From Bradyrhizobium diazoefficiens USDA 110 (GTDB lineage Bacteria > Pseudomonadota > Alphaproteobacteria > Rhizobiales > Xanthobacteraceae), in contig NC_004463.1 in NCBI RefSeq assembly GCF_000011365.1, positions 4,884,001-4,948,000 of the forward strand: a DNA stretch of 64,000 nucleotides. The letters are read 5' to 3'. The notes below the pieces were generated by a model. The model saw only the letters and a list, made by a program, of their open reading frames with translations, did no database searches and was not told where the DNA came from. Made by a program: the position numbers and the translations under genes. How positions within the stretch are numbered: the first letter of the stretch is position 1; each line of letters opens with the position of its first letter. Below are positions 44,894 through 54,651 of the stretch, piece by piece.

Positions 44894-47800
44894 ATGGGTG
44901 TCTCCGAACCCTTCATCCGCCGTCCCATCGCGACCTCGCTGCTCGGCATCGCGCTCCTGATCGGCGGGCTGCTGGGCTATTTCTCGCTCCCGGTCTCGGC
45001 GCTGCCGCAGGTCGACTTCCCGACCGTGCAGGTGACGACGCAGCTGCCGGGTGCCAGCCCCGACGTGATCGCCTCGCTGATTACCGCGCCGCTGGAGCGG
45101 CAGCTCGGCCAGATCCCGTCGCTGTCGGCAATGAACTCGACGAGCTCGTTCGGCGTCAGCCAGATATCGCTCCAGTTCGACCTCAACCGCGACATCGACG
45201 GCGCGACCCAGGACGTGCAGGCCGCGATCAACGCGGCGGCCGGCGTGCTGCCCAAGACGCTGCCTTATCCGCCGACCTACGCCAAGGTGAACCCGGCGGA
45301 TGCGCCAGTCATGACGCTGGCGCTGCGTTCGGACACGATCTCGCTGCGGGCGATGAGCGACATCGCCGATACGCTTCTGGCGCAACGGCTGAGCCAGATT
45401 TCCGGCGTCGGGCGCGTTTCCGTGCTCGGCGGGCTAAAGCCGGCCGTGCGCATCCAGGCGGATCTGGCGCGGCTGGCGGCCTATGGCATCGCCATGGAGG
45501 ATCTGCGCACCGCGATCGCCAATGCCAACGTCTCGGGCCCGAAGGGCTCGCTCGACGGCGCGCAGCAATCCTACATCATCGCCGCCAACGACCAGATCGC
45601 CGCCGCCGAGGCCTACAAGCCTGTCATCATCGCCTATCGCAACGGCTCGCCGGTCACGATCGCCGACGTCGCGCAGATCGTCGATGGCCTGGAGAACGAC
45701 CGCACCGGCGGCTGGTACCAGGGCACGCCGGCCGTCATCATCGATATCCAGCGCCAGCCCGGCGCCAACGTCATCGACGTCGTCAGCCAGATCCGGGCCG
45801 AAATCCCGAAGGTCCAGCGCGCGATCCCGGCCGGCGTGAACCTCACCATCGTCTCCGACCGCACCGTCACCATCCGCGCCTCGGTGCGCGACGTGCAGTT
45901 CACGCTGATCCTCAGCGTCGTGCTGGTGACGCTGGTGGTGCTGCTGTTCCTGCGCTCGCTCAGGGCCACGCTGATCGCGGGCGTGGCGCTGCCGCTGTCG
46001 CTGATCGCGAGCTTCGGCATCATGTATTTTGCCGGCTTCAGCCTCGACAATCTGTCGCTGATGGCGCTTACGATCGGCACCGGCTTCGTGGTCGACGACG
46101 CCATCGTGATGATCGAGAACATCGTCCGCCACATGGAGAATGGCGACGGGCCGATGGAGGCTTCGCTGAAAGGCGCGAGCGAAATCGGCTTCACGGTGAT
46201 CTCGCTGACGGTGTCGCTGATCGCGGTGTTCATCCCGCTTCTGTTCATGTCGGGCCTCGTCGGGCGCATGTTCCGCGAATTCGCGCTGACGCTGACGATC
46301 GCGGTCGTGACCTCGGCCGTGGTCTCGCTGACGTTGACGCCGATGATGTGCTCGCGGCTGCTGAGGCACGCCCATGAGGAAGTGGCGGTGCCGGGCCTCG
46401 CTGCGATCAGCCGCTTCATCGACCGCACCGTCGAGTTCTATCACCGCACGCTGCTCTGGGTTCTGGAGCGCCAGCGCGCCACGCTGGTCGTGACCTTCGC
46501 CACGCTGATCGCAACCCTCGTCCTCTACGTCGTGGCGCCAAAGGGCTTCCTGCCGCTTCAGGACACCGCCTCGATCACGGCGGTGACGGAGGCCGGACCC
46601 GACGTCTCGTTCGCGGAGATGCAGAGGCGGCAGGCCGAGGCCGCCGACGCCATCAAGGCAGACCCCGACGTGGTCGGCGTCGTCTCGGTGATCGGCGCCG
46701 GCTCGGTCAATCCGACCACCAATGTCGGCCGTCTCGTCATGACCTTGAAACCGCGCGGCGAGCGGCGTGACGACGTCAGCGTGGTCGTGACCCGGCTGAA
46801 GCAGAGGGTGTCGGGCATCCCCGGCATGACCGTCTATTTCCAGCCGGTGCAGGACGTGCAGATCTCGACCCAGTCGAGCCGCTCGCAATACCAGTACACG
46901 CTGACCGGCACCGATGCGGCGCTGGTGTCGGAATGGGCGCGCAAGCTGGTTGCGGAGATGCGGCGCGATCCCTTGTTCCGCGACGTCTCCTCGGAGGCGC
47001 AGGAGGGCGGCCTGCGGGCGCAGCTCGATGTGGATCGAACGCGGGCGGGCCAGCTCGGCGTGAGCCTGCAAGGCATCACCGACACGCTGAACGATGCCTT
47101 CGCCCAGCGGCAGATCTCGACCATCTACGGCCAGGCCAACCAGTACCGCGTCGTGCTGGAGGCGCTGCCGATGTACCAGCGCGATCCCTCGATCCTGTCG
47201 AAGCTCTATCTGCCGGGCGCCGCGAGCGCCATCGTCGGCGCGCCCAACGCCCAGGTGCCGCTGTCGGCGGTGGCGACGCTGAAGCGCACTACGGCGCCGC
47301 TGGCGATCTCGCACCAGGCGCAATTCCCGGCGATCTCGCTCAGCTTCAACCTCGCGCCGGGCGCAGCCCTCGGCGATGCCGTCGAAGCGGTGAAGACGAT
47401 CGAGACCCGCATCGAAATGCCCAACAGCATCGTCGGGGTCTATGCCGGCGATGCCGCCGAATTCGCCAAGGCGCTCGCCGGCCAGCCCTGGCTGCTGCTC
47501 GCCGCCGTCATCACGATCTACATCGTGCTCGGCGTGCTCTACGAGAGCTACATCCACCCGATCACCATCCTGTCGACGCTGCCCTCGGCCGGCGTCGGCG
47601 CGATCCTGGCGCTGGTCCTGTGCGGACAGGATCTCTCGGTGATCGGCCTGATCGGCATCATCCTGTTGATGGGCATCGTCAAGAAGAACGCGATCATGAT
47701 GATCGACTTCGCGCTCGAGGCCGAGCGCGGGCAGGGGATGTCGCCCAACGAGGCGATCGTGCAGGCGTGTCTCTTGCGTTTCCGCCCGATCATGATGACG

Positions 47801-48043
47801 ACGCTGGCCGCGCTGTTCGGCGCGCTGCCGCTGGCGATCGAGAGCGGCACCGGCGCCGAGCTGCGCTTTCCGCTCGGCATCTCCATCATCGGCGGCCTGC
47901 TGCTGAGCCAGCTCCTGACGCTGTACACCACGCCCGTGATCTACCTGGCGCTCGACCGCATCAACCGCCGCCTCGAGCAGGCGCTGCCGCCGGCCGAATC
48001 CGGCGGCCCGCCGGTCGCGGGCGCGACCGAGGGGATGCAGTGA
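44894..48043 (+). CDS. mdtB: RND multidrug efflux pump subunit, MdtB type
   Basis: 1049 aa, 12 membrane helices in the RND pattern with two large periplasmic loops. It starts MGVSEPFIRRPIATSLLGIA. The proton relay in TM4 is GFVVDDAIVMIENI with the Asp pair. STSSFGVSQISLQFDLNRDI and IPLLFMSGLVGRMFREFA are conserved. Expelled substrates are unknown. MdtBC-type pumps export bile salts, novobiocin-like and other lipophilic compounds. The stop overlaps the next pump gene by one base (TGATG), so the two are co-translated and probably form a mixed trimer, as known for MdtB2C. Confidence 0.95.
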   Translation: MGVSEPFIRRPIATSLLGIALLIGGLLGYFSLPVSALPQVDFPTVQVTTQLPGASPDVIASLITAPLERQLGQIPSLSAMNSTSSFGVSQISLQFDLNRDIDGATQDVQAAINAAAGVLPKTLPYPPTYAKVNPADAPVMTLALRSDTISLRAMSDIADTLLAQRLSQISGVGRVSVLGGLKPAVRIQADLARLAAYGIAMEDLRTAIANANVSGPKGSLDGAQQSYIIAANDQIAAAEAYKPVIIAYRNGSPVTIADVAQIVDGLENDRTGGWYQGTPAVIIDIQRQPGANVIDVVSQIRAEIPKVQRAIPAGVNLTIVSDRTVTIRASVRDVQFTLILSVVLVTLVVLLFLRSLRATLIAGVALPLSLIASFGIMYFAGFSLDNLSLMALTIGTGFVVDDAIVMIENIVRHMENGDGPMEASLKGASEIGFTVISLTVSLIAVFIPLLFMSGLVGRMFREFALTLTIAVVTSAVVSLTLTPMMCSRLLRHAHEEVAVPGLAAISRFIDRTVEFYHRTLLWVLERQRATLVVTFATLIATLVLYVVAPKGFLPLQDTASITAVTEAGPDVSFAEMQRRQAEAADAIKADPDVVGVVSVIGAGSVNPTTNVGRLVMTLKPRGERRDDVSVVVTRLKQRVSGIPGMTVYFQPVQDVQISTQSSRSQYQYTLTGTDAALVSEWARKLVAEMRRDPLFRDVSSEAQEGGLRAQLDVDRTRAGQLGVSLQGITDTLNDAFAQRQISTIYGQANQYRVVLEALPMYQRDPSILSKLYLPGAASAIVGAPNAQVPLSAVATLKRTTAPLAISHQAQFPAISLSFNLAPGAALGDAVEAVKTIETRIEMPNSIVGVYAGDAAEFAKALAGQPWLLLAAVITIYIVLGVLYESYIHPITILSTLPSAGVGAILALVLCGQDLSVIGLIGIILLMGIVKKNAIMMIDFALEAERGQGMSPNEAIVQACLLRFRPIMMTTLAALFGALPLAIESGTGAELRFPLGISIIGGLLLSQLLTLYTTPVIYLALDRINRRLEQALPPAESGGPPVAGATEGMQ

Positions 48044-51000
48044 TGGCATCGATCTCGGAGCCCTTCATCCGCCGCCCGGTCGCGACCACGCTGCTGTCGA
48101 TCGGGTTGTTCCTGCTGGGTGTCGTCGCCTACGAGTTCCTGCCCGTCGCCTCGGTCCCGAACGTCGACTTCCCCGCCATCTTCGTCTCGGCCAGCCGGCC
48201 CGGCGCCGACCCTTCCGTGATGGCGGCGACTGTGGCCTCGCCGCTGGAACGGCGGTTAGGTGAGATATCGGGCATCAACCAGATCACCTCGACGTCGTCG
48301 CTCGGCGTCACCAACATCCAGCTCCAGTTCGACATCGGCCGCAACATCGACAAGGCCGCGCGCGACGTGCAGGCCGCGATCAACGCCTCGTTGGTGGACC
48401 TGCCGAGCGATCTGCCGACCCTGCCGCGCTTCCGGAAAGCGAACACGGCCGGCGCGCCCGTCTTCGTGCTGGCACTGACCTCGAAGACACTGTCGGCGAG
48501 CGCGATCTACGACGTTGCCGATACGGTGCTGGCGCAGCGCATCTCGCAGGTGCCGGGTGTCGGCGACGTCACGGTCAGCGGCGCCGACCAGCCGGCCGTG
48601 CGGGTGCAGCTGAACCCCGTCGCGCTGTCGAACGCCGGCATCGCCACCGACGACGTGCGGATCGCAATCGTCAACGCCAATCCGCTTGGTCCCGTCGGCA
48701 TCTTCAACGGCGAGCGCCAGAGCGAGACGCTGTCGCTGAACAAGCAGATGCGCACCGCGAAAGAGTTCCGCGACATCGTCATCAAGAGCTCCAACGGCAA
48801 TTTCGTCCGGCTTTCCGACGTCGCCGAAATCGAGGACTCCGTCCGCAACGCCCGCTCGATCGCCTGGTTCAACAAGCAGCCGGCGGTGCTGATCCAGATC
48901 ACCAAGCAGGGCGATGCCAACGTCATCGACACCGTCGACCGCGTGAAGGCGCTGATCCCCGAGCTGAAGCAATGGATTCCGGCCGGCGTGGACATTTCCA
49001 CTCTGGTCGACCGCACCAGCACGATCCGCGCCAGCGTCCTGGACATGCAGTGGACGCTGCTGGCAACCGCCATCCTCGTGATGCTCGTCGTGTTCGTGTT
49101 CCTGCGGCGCATGACGCCGACGATCGCGGCCGGAATCTCGGTGCCGCTGGCGCTGGCCGGCACCTGCGCCGGGATGTGGGTCGCGGGCTTCTCGATCGAC
49201 AATCTGTCGCTGATGGCGCTCGCGATCTCCGTCGGCTTCGTGGTCGACGACGCCATCGTCATGATCGAGAACATGTTCCGCAATCTCGAGCACGGCATGC
49301 GGCCGTTCCAGGCGGCGCTGGAGGGGGCCAAGCAGATCGGCTTCACCGTGGTGTCGATCAGCCTGTCGCTGATCGCCGCCTTCACGCCGCTGATCTTCAT
49401 GGACGGCATCGTCGGCCGCCTGCTGCGCGAATTCTCGCTGACGCTCACCTTCGCGATCCTGGTCTCGACGCTGGTGTCGCTGACCGTGACGCCGATGATC
49501 TGCGCCCATTACATCCGGCAGACCACCTCCGGCACGGCGACGCTGTTCGATCGCCTGATCGAGGGCTCGCTGTCGCGCATCGTCGCCTTCTACACCCGCA
49601 CCCTGCGCACCGTGCTGGAATTCCCGCTGCTGACGCTGCTGGTGTTCTTCGCCACCATCGGTCTCACGGTGACGCTCTACATCAAGGTGCCTAAGGGTTA
49701 TTTCCCGACCGACGATTCCGGCTTCGTCATCGGCGCGACGCGGGCCTCGGCCGACATCTCGTTCCAGTCGATGCTCGCCCTCCAGCAGCGGCTCGCCGAC
49801 ATCGTGATGCAGGATCCGGCCGTGGCCGGCATCGGCTCGACCGTCGGCAGCGGAGGCGGGGGCCCGGGGGCGGCGACCTCGAACCGCGGCACCATGTTCA
49901 TCAGCCTGAAGCCGCCGGAGGAGCGCGACCACGTCTCGACACAGGTCGTGATCGACCGTCTCAGGCGCGCGCTGTTCCCGGTGCCCGGCATCCGCCTCTT
50001 CATGTTCGCCGCCCAGGACGTGCGCGCCGGCGGACGACAGAGCGATTCCGACTACCAGTACACGCTCTCCTCGACCGATCTCGACCTGTTGCAGAAATGG
50101 GCGCCGATCGTCGCCAAGCGCATGGAGAGCGTCGAGGGCATCACCGACATTTCCAGCGATCGCGATCCCGGCGGGCTTCAGCTGACGCTTAGCATCGACC
50201 GCCAGAAGGCCTCGGCGCTCGGCGTCAAGGTTCAGGACATCGACAACGCGCTGAACAACGCGTTCTCGCAGCGGCAGATCTCGATCATCTACACCCAGCG
50301 CAACCAGTACATGACCGTGCTGGAGATCGACCCGAAATTCCAGGTCGATCCTTCCAACCTCGATCGCATCTATGTCGCCGGCGCCGGCGACGTGCAGGTG
50401 CCGCTGTCGGCCGTGGTGCGCGCGACGCGCGGCCTTGCCGCGCTCGCGGTCTATCATTCGCAGTCGTTCCCTTCGACCACGGTGTCGTTCAACCTGCTGC
50501 CGGACGTGCCGCTCCAGGCTGCGACGCAGAACATCCAGCGGGCGGTCGAGGAGCTGCATATGCCGGAAGGTATCCGCGGCAGTTTTGACGGCAACGCCGG
50601 CGATTTCGCCAGGACCAGCGGCCGCCAGCCGCTGCTGATCCTCGGCGCGCTGGTGGCGATGTATATCGTGTTAGGGGTGCTCTATGAGAGCCTCGCCCAT
50701 CCGCTCACGATCATCTCGACGCTGCCTTCGGCCGGCCTCGGCGCGCTGCTGGCCCTGCAGATCACCAACACGCCGCTGACGGTGATCGCCTTCGTCGGCA
50801 TCATCCTCTTGATCGGCATCGTCAAGAAGAACGGCATCATGATGGTTGACTTCGCGCTCGATGCCGAGCGCCAGCGCGGCCTGTCCTCGGCGGAGGCGAT
50901 CTTCGAGGCCTGCCAGGCCCGATTCCGTCCCATCCTGATGACGACGATGGCGGCGCTGTTCGCCGGCATTCCGCTGGTCGTTGCGACCGGGCCCGGCACC

Positions 51001-51150
51001 GAGCTCCGCCGTCCGCTCGGCATCACCATCATCGGCGGCCTGTTCGTCTCGCAGATCCTGACGCTCTACACCACGCCCGTGATCTACCTGCTGATCGACC
51101 GCCTGCGGCGGCGAACAGGGCCGCGTCCGCTGCCCGCACCGGCGGAATAG
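48043..51150 (+). CDS. mdtC: RND multidrug efflux pump subunit, MdtC type
   Basis: 1035 aa RND transporter paralogous to the preceding pump. N-terminus MASISEPFIRRPVATTLLSI, STSSLGVTNIQLQFDIGRNI, the TM4 relay GFVVDDAIVMIENMF with its two Asp, IVGRLLREFSLTLTFAI, and the last helices with GIVKKNGIMMVDFALDAE. It starts at 48043. A longer upstream frame is only the overlap with the first pump. Two different RND subunits with one adaptor and one outer-membrane duct gives the mdtABC layout, but with the duct gene first in the operon and no two-component regulator beside it. Confidence 0.95.
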   Translation: MASISEPFIRRPVATTLLSIGLFLLGVVAYEFLPVASVPNVDFPAIFVSASRPGADPSVMAATVASPLERRLGEISGINQITSTSSLGVTNIQLQFDIGRNIDKAARDVQAAINASLVDLPSDLPTLPRFRKANTAGAPVFVLALTSKTLSASAIYDVADTVLAQRISQVPGVGDVTVSGADQPAVRVQLNPVALSNAGIATDDVRIAIVNANPLGPVGIFNGERQSETLSLNKQMRTAKEFRDIVIKSSNGNFVRLSDVAEIEDSVRNARSIAWFNKQPAVLIQITKQGDANVIDTVDRVKALIPELKQWIPAGVDISTLVDRTSTIRASVLDMQWTLLATAILVMLVVFVFLRRMTPTIAAGISVPLALAGTCAGMWVAGFSIDNLSLMALAISVGFVVDDAIVMIENMFRNLEHGMRPFQAALEGAKQIGFTVVSISLSLIAAFTPLIFMDGIVGRLLREFSLTLTFAILVSTLVSLTVTPMICAHYIRQTTSGTATLFDRLIEGSLSRIVAFYTRTLRTVLEFPLLTLLVFFATIGLTVTLYIKVPKGYFPTDDSGFVIGATRASADISFQSMLALQQRLADIVMQDPAVAGIGSTVGSGGGGPGAATSNRGTMFISLKPPEERDHVSTQVVIDRLRRALFPVPGIRLFMFAAQDVRAGGRQSDSDYQYTLSSTDLDLLQKWAPIVAKRMESVEGITDISSDRDPGGLQLTLSIDRQKASALGVKVQDIDNALNNAFSQRQISIIYTQRNQYMTVLEIDPKFQVDPSNLDRIYVAGAGDVQVPLSAVVRATRGLAALAVYHSQSFPSTTVSFNLLPDVPLQAATQNIQRAVEELHMPEGIRGSFDGNAGDFARTSGRQPLLILGALVAMYIVLGVLYESLAHPLTIISTLPSAGLGALLALQITNTPLTVIAFVGIILLIGIVKKNGIMMVDFALDAERQRGLSSAEAIFEACQARFRPILMTTMAALFAGIPLVVATGPGTELRRPLGITIIGGLFVSQILTLYTTPVIYLLIDRLRRRTGPRPLPAPAE

Positions 51151-51187
51151 GTTGTTGAACCGCCGTGCAAAGCGTATAGCGGCGGCC

Positions 51188-51922
51188 ATGTCGAACCCTA
51201 CTGCCGCCGCGCCGGCCGACCCGATCCCCGAATGTCCGCACTGCCAGAAGCCGATGCCGCTGTGCATCTGCGACAGTGTCGCGCCCATCGAAAATCGCCT
51301 CGGCCTCCTGATCCTCCAGCATCCGCAGGAGCAGGACAGGGCGCTCGGTACCGCGCGGTTGACCGCGAAGCATTTCCCCAATGCCGTGGTGCGCGTCGGC
51401 CTGTCCTGGCCGAGCCTGTCCAAGGCGCTCGGGCAGCCGGTCGAGAATGCCTCCCACTGGGCCGTGCTCTATCTTGGCTCGGCCCGCGCGGCCGATCTCG
51501 AAGCCGAGGCCGAGATCGTCGCGCTCAACCGCAAGGGCGAGGTCGCGGACAACCAGCGCGCGATCCTCGGCAAGCTCGAAGGCGTCGTGCTGCTCGACGG
51601 CACCTGGAGCCAGGCCAAGGCGCTGTGGTGGCGCAATCCGTGGATGCTCAAATGCCAGCGCGTGATCCTCAACCCGTCGCGCCCCTCGCGCTACGGGCGC
51701 CTGCGCAAGGAGCCGCGCAAGGACGGGCTGTCGACCATCGAAGCGGCTGCTGCGATCCTGGCAGGCCTAGAGCGGCGCCCCGACATCGCCGAGACGCTGC
51801 ATGCGAGCTTCGAGCGGATGCTGACGCGCTATCGCGAGGTGCAGGCGGAGATGCCTGAACTGGCGCCGAAGCCGGAGGTCAAGGACCGCCGGCGCGGTGT
51901 TCGGCGGGGCAAGCGAGCCTGA
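51188..51922 (+). CDS. DTW-domain protein, probable tRNA-uridine aminocarboxypropyltransferase
   Basis: 244 aa from ATG 51188. It begins with a Cys-rich zinc-like knuckle (PECPHCQKPMPLCICDS, about residues 14-30). The name-giving LLDGTWSQAKALWW motif is near 138-151, with LNPSRPSRYGRLRKEPRKDG after it. DTW enzymes such as TapT place the acp3 group from SAM on tRNA uridine (U47 or U20 depending on the clade). The C-terminal tail is basic (KDRRRGVRRGKRA), fitting tRNA binding. It starts 37 bp after the RND operon. The TTG 12 codons upstream is less likely. A tRNA-Cys gene follows 170 bp later, perhaps by chance. Confidence 0.88.
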   Translation: MSNPTAAAPADPIPECPHCQKPMPLCICDSVAPIENRLGLLILQHPQEQDRALGTARLTAKHFPNAVVRVGLSWPSLSKALGQPVENASHWAVLYLGSARAADLEAEAEIVALNRKGEVADNQRAILGKLEGVVLLDGTWSQAKALWWRNPWMLKCQRVILNPSRPSRYGRLRKEPRKDGLSTIEAAAAILAGLERRPDIAETLHASFERMLTRYREVQAEMPELAPKPEVKDRRRGVRRGKRA

Positions 51923-52049
51923 CTTCGGCCTACATCATCCGCGCGATCCTGCTGGAGGCGGGGGCGGATCGTCGCCGCGGGACCGACCGACGAGATTCTC
52001 GGCCGATATCTCGGCGGCGCGAGCCAACCGAAGCTCTCGCCGCGCGGGG

Positions 52050-52076
52050 TTGCCTAAACCCTTGATCCCCTATATT
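52050..52076 (+). promoter_or_regulatory. Candidate promoter of tRNA-Cys
   Basis: A -10-like TATATT (52071-52076) sits 17 bp before the mature tRNA. TTGCCT (52050-52055) is a possible -35 with a short 15-bp spacer. Position fits, strength is uncertain. Confidence 0.4.
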
Positions 52077-52092
52077 GCTCCGGCCTCGTTGG

Positions 52093-52166
52093 GGCCACGT
52101 GGCGGAGTGGTTACGCGCCGGTCTGCAAAACCGTTTACTCGGGTTCGAGTCCCGACGTGGCCTCCA
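52093..52166 (+). tRNA. tRNA-Cys (anticodon GCA)
   Basis: The 7-bp acceptor GGCCACG/CGTGGCC has discriminator T and an encoded CCA at 52164-52166. The anticodon loop CTGCAAA gives GCA for TGC/TGT. The T-arm TCGGG-TTCGAGT-CCCGA is perfect. The first pair of the anticodon stem (C27 with T43) is a mismatch. 74 nt. Confidence 0.95.
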
Positions 52167-52356
52167 TCACAAGCTTCTGATCTCTCAGCACAAATTCGAT
52201 GTCGGCGCGAGTTCCACCGATCGCGCATGCGCGACTTTCCAGGGGGCGGCCACCGGGTTTGCCTGGGGCTTGGCGGAAACCAGCGATTCAGGCCCGATGG
52301 CATAGACTTCGCATCTGCGAAGTGATGCGTCACGAACCCTGAAAGCTGGAGAGCAC

Positions 52357-52503
52357 GTGAGCGACGTCGTTCGATTTGTCCCGAAATCCGAGCTGGAGCG
52401 GGCCCGTCTCATTCGCGAGGCCCGTGCGATCTATGACAGCATCTTTCCGCCGGCCGCACCCGACCGGGTGCCGCAGGACGGCGAGGAGCGCGTCAAGAAT
52501 TGA
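52357..52503 (+). CDS. Small conserved-type hypothetical protein, 48 aa
   Basis: A GTG start gives MSDVVRFVPKSELERARLIR, then EARAIYDSIFPP and a polar tail ending RVKN. GGAGAG lies 6-11 bases before the GTG. A helical centre with Arg/Glu pattern and the pattern VRFVPK.ELERARLIREARAIYDSIFP is one I recall from short Bradyrhizobium proteins of unknown function. It has no signal or membrane segment. It converges on the next gene. Confidence 0.7.
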   Translation: MSDVVRFVPKSELERARLIREARAIYDSIFPPAAPDRVPQDGEERVKN

Positions 52504-52584
52504 TCGTGGCCGCGCCGGGTTCCGGCGCATGGCGATGCCAAACCGCCCAGCAGGCGGGCGCATTCGTTCACGGTGAAGGTGGCC

Positions 52585-52962
52585 TCAGCAGGCCGCGTAC
52601 CAGCCGTCGGGAAACGGCAGCATGGGCCAGGCGCCCTCATTGTCATTGGCGGCTTTGGGCGTTGCGTCGAAGCTCCACGAGCGGGGCACGAATTCCTCCT
52701 CCGGCGCGGGCGCAAAATCGTCATGGACGATGGCGTCGCGGACGGCATCCAGCAGCAAGTTGAATTCGGCTTCGCTCATCGCACCCTCCGGAACGCGGAT
52801 GGCGCAATGTCGCAAAGCCGGTTTGTTGCCCGATTGAGCCGATCGTTCGCATTTTAACGATCCGGCGATCAGGTCTCGTATGGTTAGCGATTCCTGAAAA
52901 TCCTCGCGGGAACTTAGGCGTCCCGGGCTGGCTGCCCGTGTGAAAGGGATCACATTCTCCAC
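52585..52962 (-). CDS. Hypothetical cytoplasmic protein
   Basis: 125 aa from a GTG start (MENVIPFTRAASPGRLSSRE) with AGGAG about 9 bases upstream. The middle contains EAEFNLLLDAVRDAIVHDDF, a likely amphipathic helix, and the C-terminus is Trp/Pro-rich (NEGAWPMLPFPDGWYAAC). It has no signal or membrane segment. The family is not recognised. The strong ribosome site and normal codon use support it as a real gene. Confidence 0.68.
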   Translation of the reverse strand: MENVIPFTRAASPGRLSSREDFQESLTIRDLIAGSLKCERSAQSGNKPALRHCAIRVPEGAMSEAEFNLLLDAVRDAIVHDDFAPAPEEEFVPRSWSFDATPKAANDNEGAWPMLPFPDGWYAAC

Positions 52963-53037
52963 GATTTATTTCTCCTACCCCTGCACACATCGGCCAACGG
53001 CTGGCCGGGGCGGGCAGGGCAGACAGGAGACTTCGTC

Positions 53038-53301
53038 ATGAAGGCAAGGTTCTTGCGGTTTGCGGGTGTGAAGAGCCGGGCGCGACACGCCTCCACGGTC
53101 GGACTGTTCCTGACGCTGTTTGCCTCCGCGGCTCACGCGCAGCAGGGAACGGCGGAGCAGCGCCGGGCCTGCACCCCCGACGTCTACCGGCTCTGCGCCG
53201 GCGAGATTCCCAATGTCCGCGCCATCACGGCCTGCCTGCGCCGTAACCGGTCAAGCTTGAGCGAGGCTTGCCGTTCCGTGTTCGATCAGGCCGGCGGCTG
53301 A
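53038..53301 (+). CDS. Small secreted cysteine-rich protein
   Basis: 87 aa. A signal peptide of about 36 residues ends ASAAHAQQ. The mature part has four cysteines in the pattern C-x8-C-x12-C-x10-C with text RACTPDVYRLCAGEIPN and ITACLRRNRSSLSEACRSVF. This spacing and wording resemble single Cys-rich GLG1-type repeats found in periplasmic proteins of Rhizobiales. It is likely a disulfide-bonded periplasmic protein of unknown function. ATG 53038 is preceded by GACAGGAGACTTCGTC, a good ribosome site. Confidence 0.8.
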   Translation: MKARFLRFAGVKSRARHASTVGLFLTLFASAAHAQQGTAEQRRACTPDVYRLCAGEIPNVRAITACLRRNRSSLSEACRSVFDQAGG

Positions 53302-53721
53302 CATAGCGGGTCTGTGAGTTTGTGCGCAGCAAGTGGCTCGTGCGGCCTCGCGAATCCGGCATAGTCACCCTGTGGATATGCTGCGGACAGGCTGTGGAGG
53401 GGCGGTGATCTGCTTCGGATATCGCACGCAGATACGTCCGTAACGCGTCACATCTCTGTCAAATGACCCAATCGAATGGTTCCCTGATCGTGCAGACCCC
53501 TGCGTGATACGAGATCATTTGGTTCCGCCGAATTCGGAATATCGGTTCACCGCGCGCAAAGCCTGCGAACAGTTTTTGTGCAGCGGCTTGCCCAAATTGC
53601 GGGCCCCCTCCATCCAATTTTTTGTACGCCCGCGGACAAGCTTTCCCCGGCGCACTCCACCTAGGCTCGCTCCCGAGATCTGGAACATGGCCAGTGCCAT
53701 GACAATTCGAAGGAGCTGGAT
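53302..53721. other. Upstream region of the amide/ABC transporter operon
   Basis: 420 bp holding the promoter of the next operon. The ribosome site AAGGAGCTGGAT ends just before 53722. A small palindrome ATGGC-CAGT-GCCAT (near 53688-53701) overlaps the likely 5' untranslated region. No clear sigma-54 motif or gene is seen. Confidence 0.45.
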
Positions 53722-54651
53722 ATGGAGAGACGGGTATTGCCCCAAGTACGGAGGAACGTGCGGCGGGGGATCGCACGCTCATCGTTGCCGTGGCACAAGG
53801 CCGCGCTCGGCGCCGCCATCGCTCTCGGCGTTCTCGCCGCACCGCTCAGCGCGCAGGCCGCAGCGCCCGCCGCCTGCGCCGCGCTCCAAGGGAAATATCC
53901 GGACTGGAAGGGCAAGACGCTCGTCAACGCCATCAACCCCCACACGCCGGGCTATGAGACGATCGACCCGAAGGATCCCAGCAAATATATCGGCTTCGAC
54001 ATCGATCTTGGCGAGGCCATCGGCGAATGCCTCGGCTTCAAGCTGACCTACAAGCCCGTGGTGTTCGCGGCGCTCCTGACCACACTCGCCGCCGGACAGG
54101 CCGACATCGTGATCTCCGACATCTACGCCACCAAGGAGCGCGCCAAGGCCGCCGACTTCATCACCTACTCGAAGGTGTTCGATGGCGTGCTGGTCGCCAA
54201 GGGCAATCCGAAGGGCATCAACGGCATCAACATGTCGATGTGCGGTGCGGCCGCCGCGGAAAACACCGGCTATGTCGAGGTGCCCCTGATCCAGGCGCTG
54301 ATCCCGGAATGCAAGAAGGCCGGGAAGGCGGAGCCGACCATCCAGCTCTACGACAACAACGCCAACTGCATCCAGGCGATCCTCGCCGGCCGCGCCGACA
54401 CCTATGTCAACGACGTCAACACCGTCGACAGCGCGGTGAAGGCCTATCCGGACAAGCTGGAGAAGGCGATCGCGGTGACGATCCCGTATTCGGTCGGCAT
54501 TGCCGTCCCGAAGGACAAGCCGAAATTCCGCGACGCCGTGCTCGCCGCGCTGATCGAGGTGCAGAAGGCCGGCACGCATATGGAGCTTCTCAAGAAGCAT
54601 GGGCTCGACGTGAACAACTTCAAGGAGCCGGACATCCTGACGGCTGACTGA
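53722..54651 (+). CDS. Amino acid-type ABC transporter substrate-binding protein
   Basis: 309 aa family 3 solute-binding protein. The signal is long (residues 1 to about 46, with a basic n-region MERRVLPQVRRNVRRG and core ALGAAIALGVLAAPLSAQA). The mature part has YIGFDIDLGEAIGECLGFKL, ADIVISDIYATKERAKAADF and YVNDVNTVDSAVKAYPDKL, as in polar amino acid receptors. Several cysteines (CAALQG, GECLG, MCGAAAA, PECKK, NCIQ) might form disulfides. The stop overlaps the start of the transporter gene by one base. It feeds the fused permease-ATPase. Given the amidase genes downstream, the ligand may be an amide or amino-acid derivative (inference). Confidence 0.92.
   Translation: MERRVLPQVRRNVRRGIARSSLPWHKAALGAAIALGVLAAPLSAQAAAPAACAALQGKYPDWKGKTLVNAINPHTPGYETIDPKDPSKYIGFDIDLGEAIGECLGFKLTYKPVVFAALLTTLAAGQADIVISDIYATKERAKAADFITYSKVFDGVLVAKGNPKGINGINMSMCGAAAAENTGYVEVPLIQALIPECKKAGKAEPTIQLYDNNANCIQAILAGRADTYVNDVNTVDSAVKAYPDKLEKAIAVTIPYSVGIAVPKDKPKFRDAVLAALIEVQKAGTHMELLKKHGLDVNNFKEPDILTAD

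Noticed and set aside
46933..48042. Upstream extension of the second RND pump frame by 370 codons
   Set aside because: It overlaps the first pump gene in another frame. The RND N-terminus MASISEPFIRRPVATTL begins at 48043.
53640..53721. Sigma-54 promoter before the amide operon
   Set aside because: TGGCCAGTGCCATG lacks the required GG...GC spacing and TTGC element. It is only a short palindrome.
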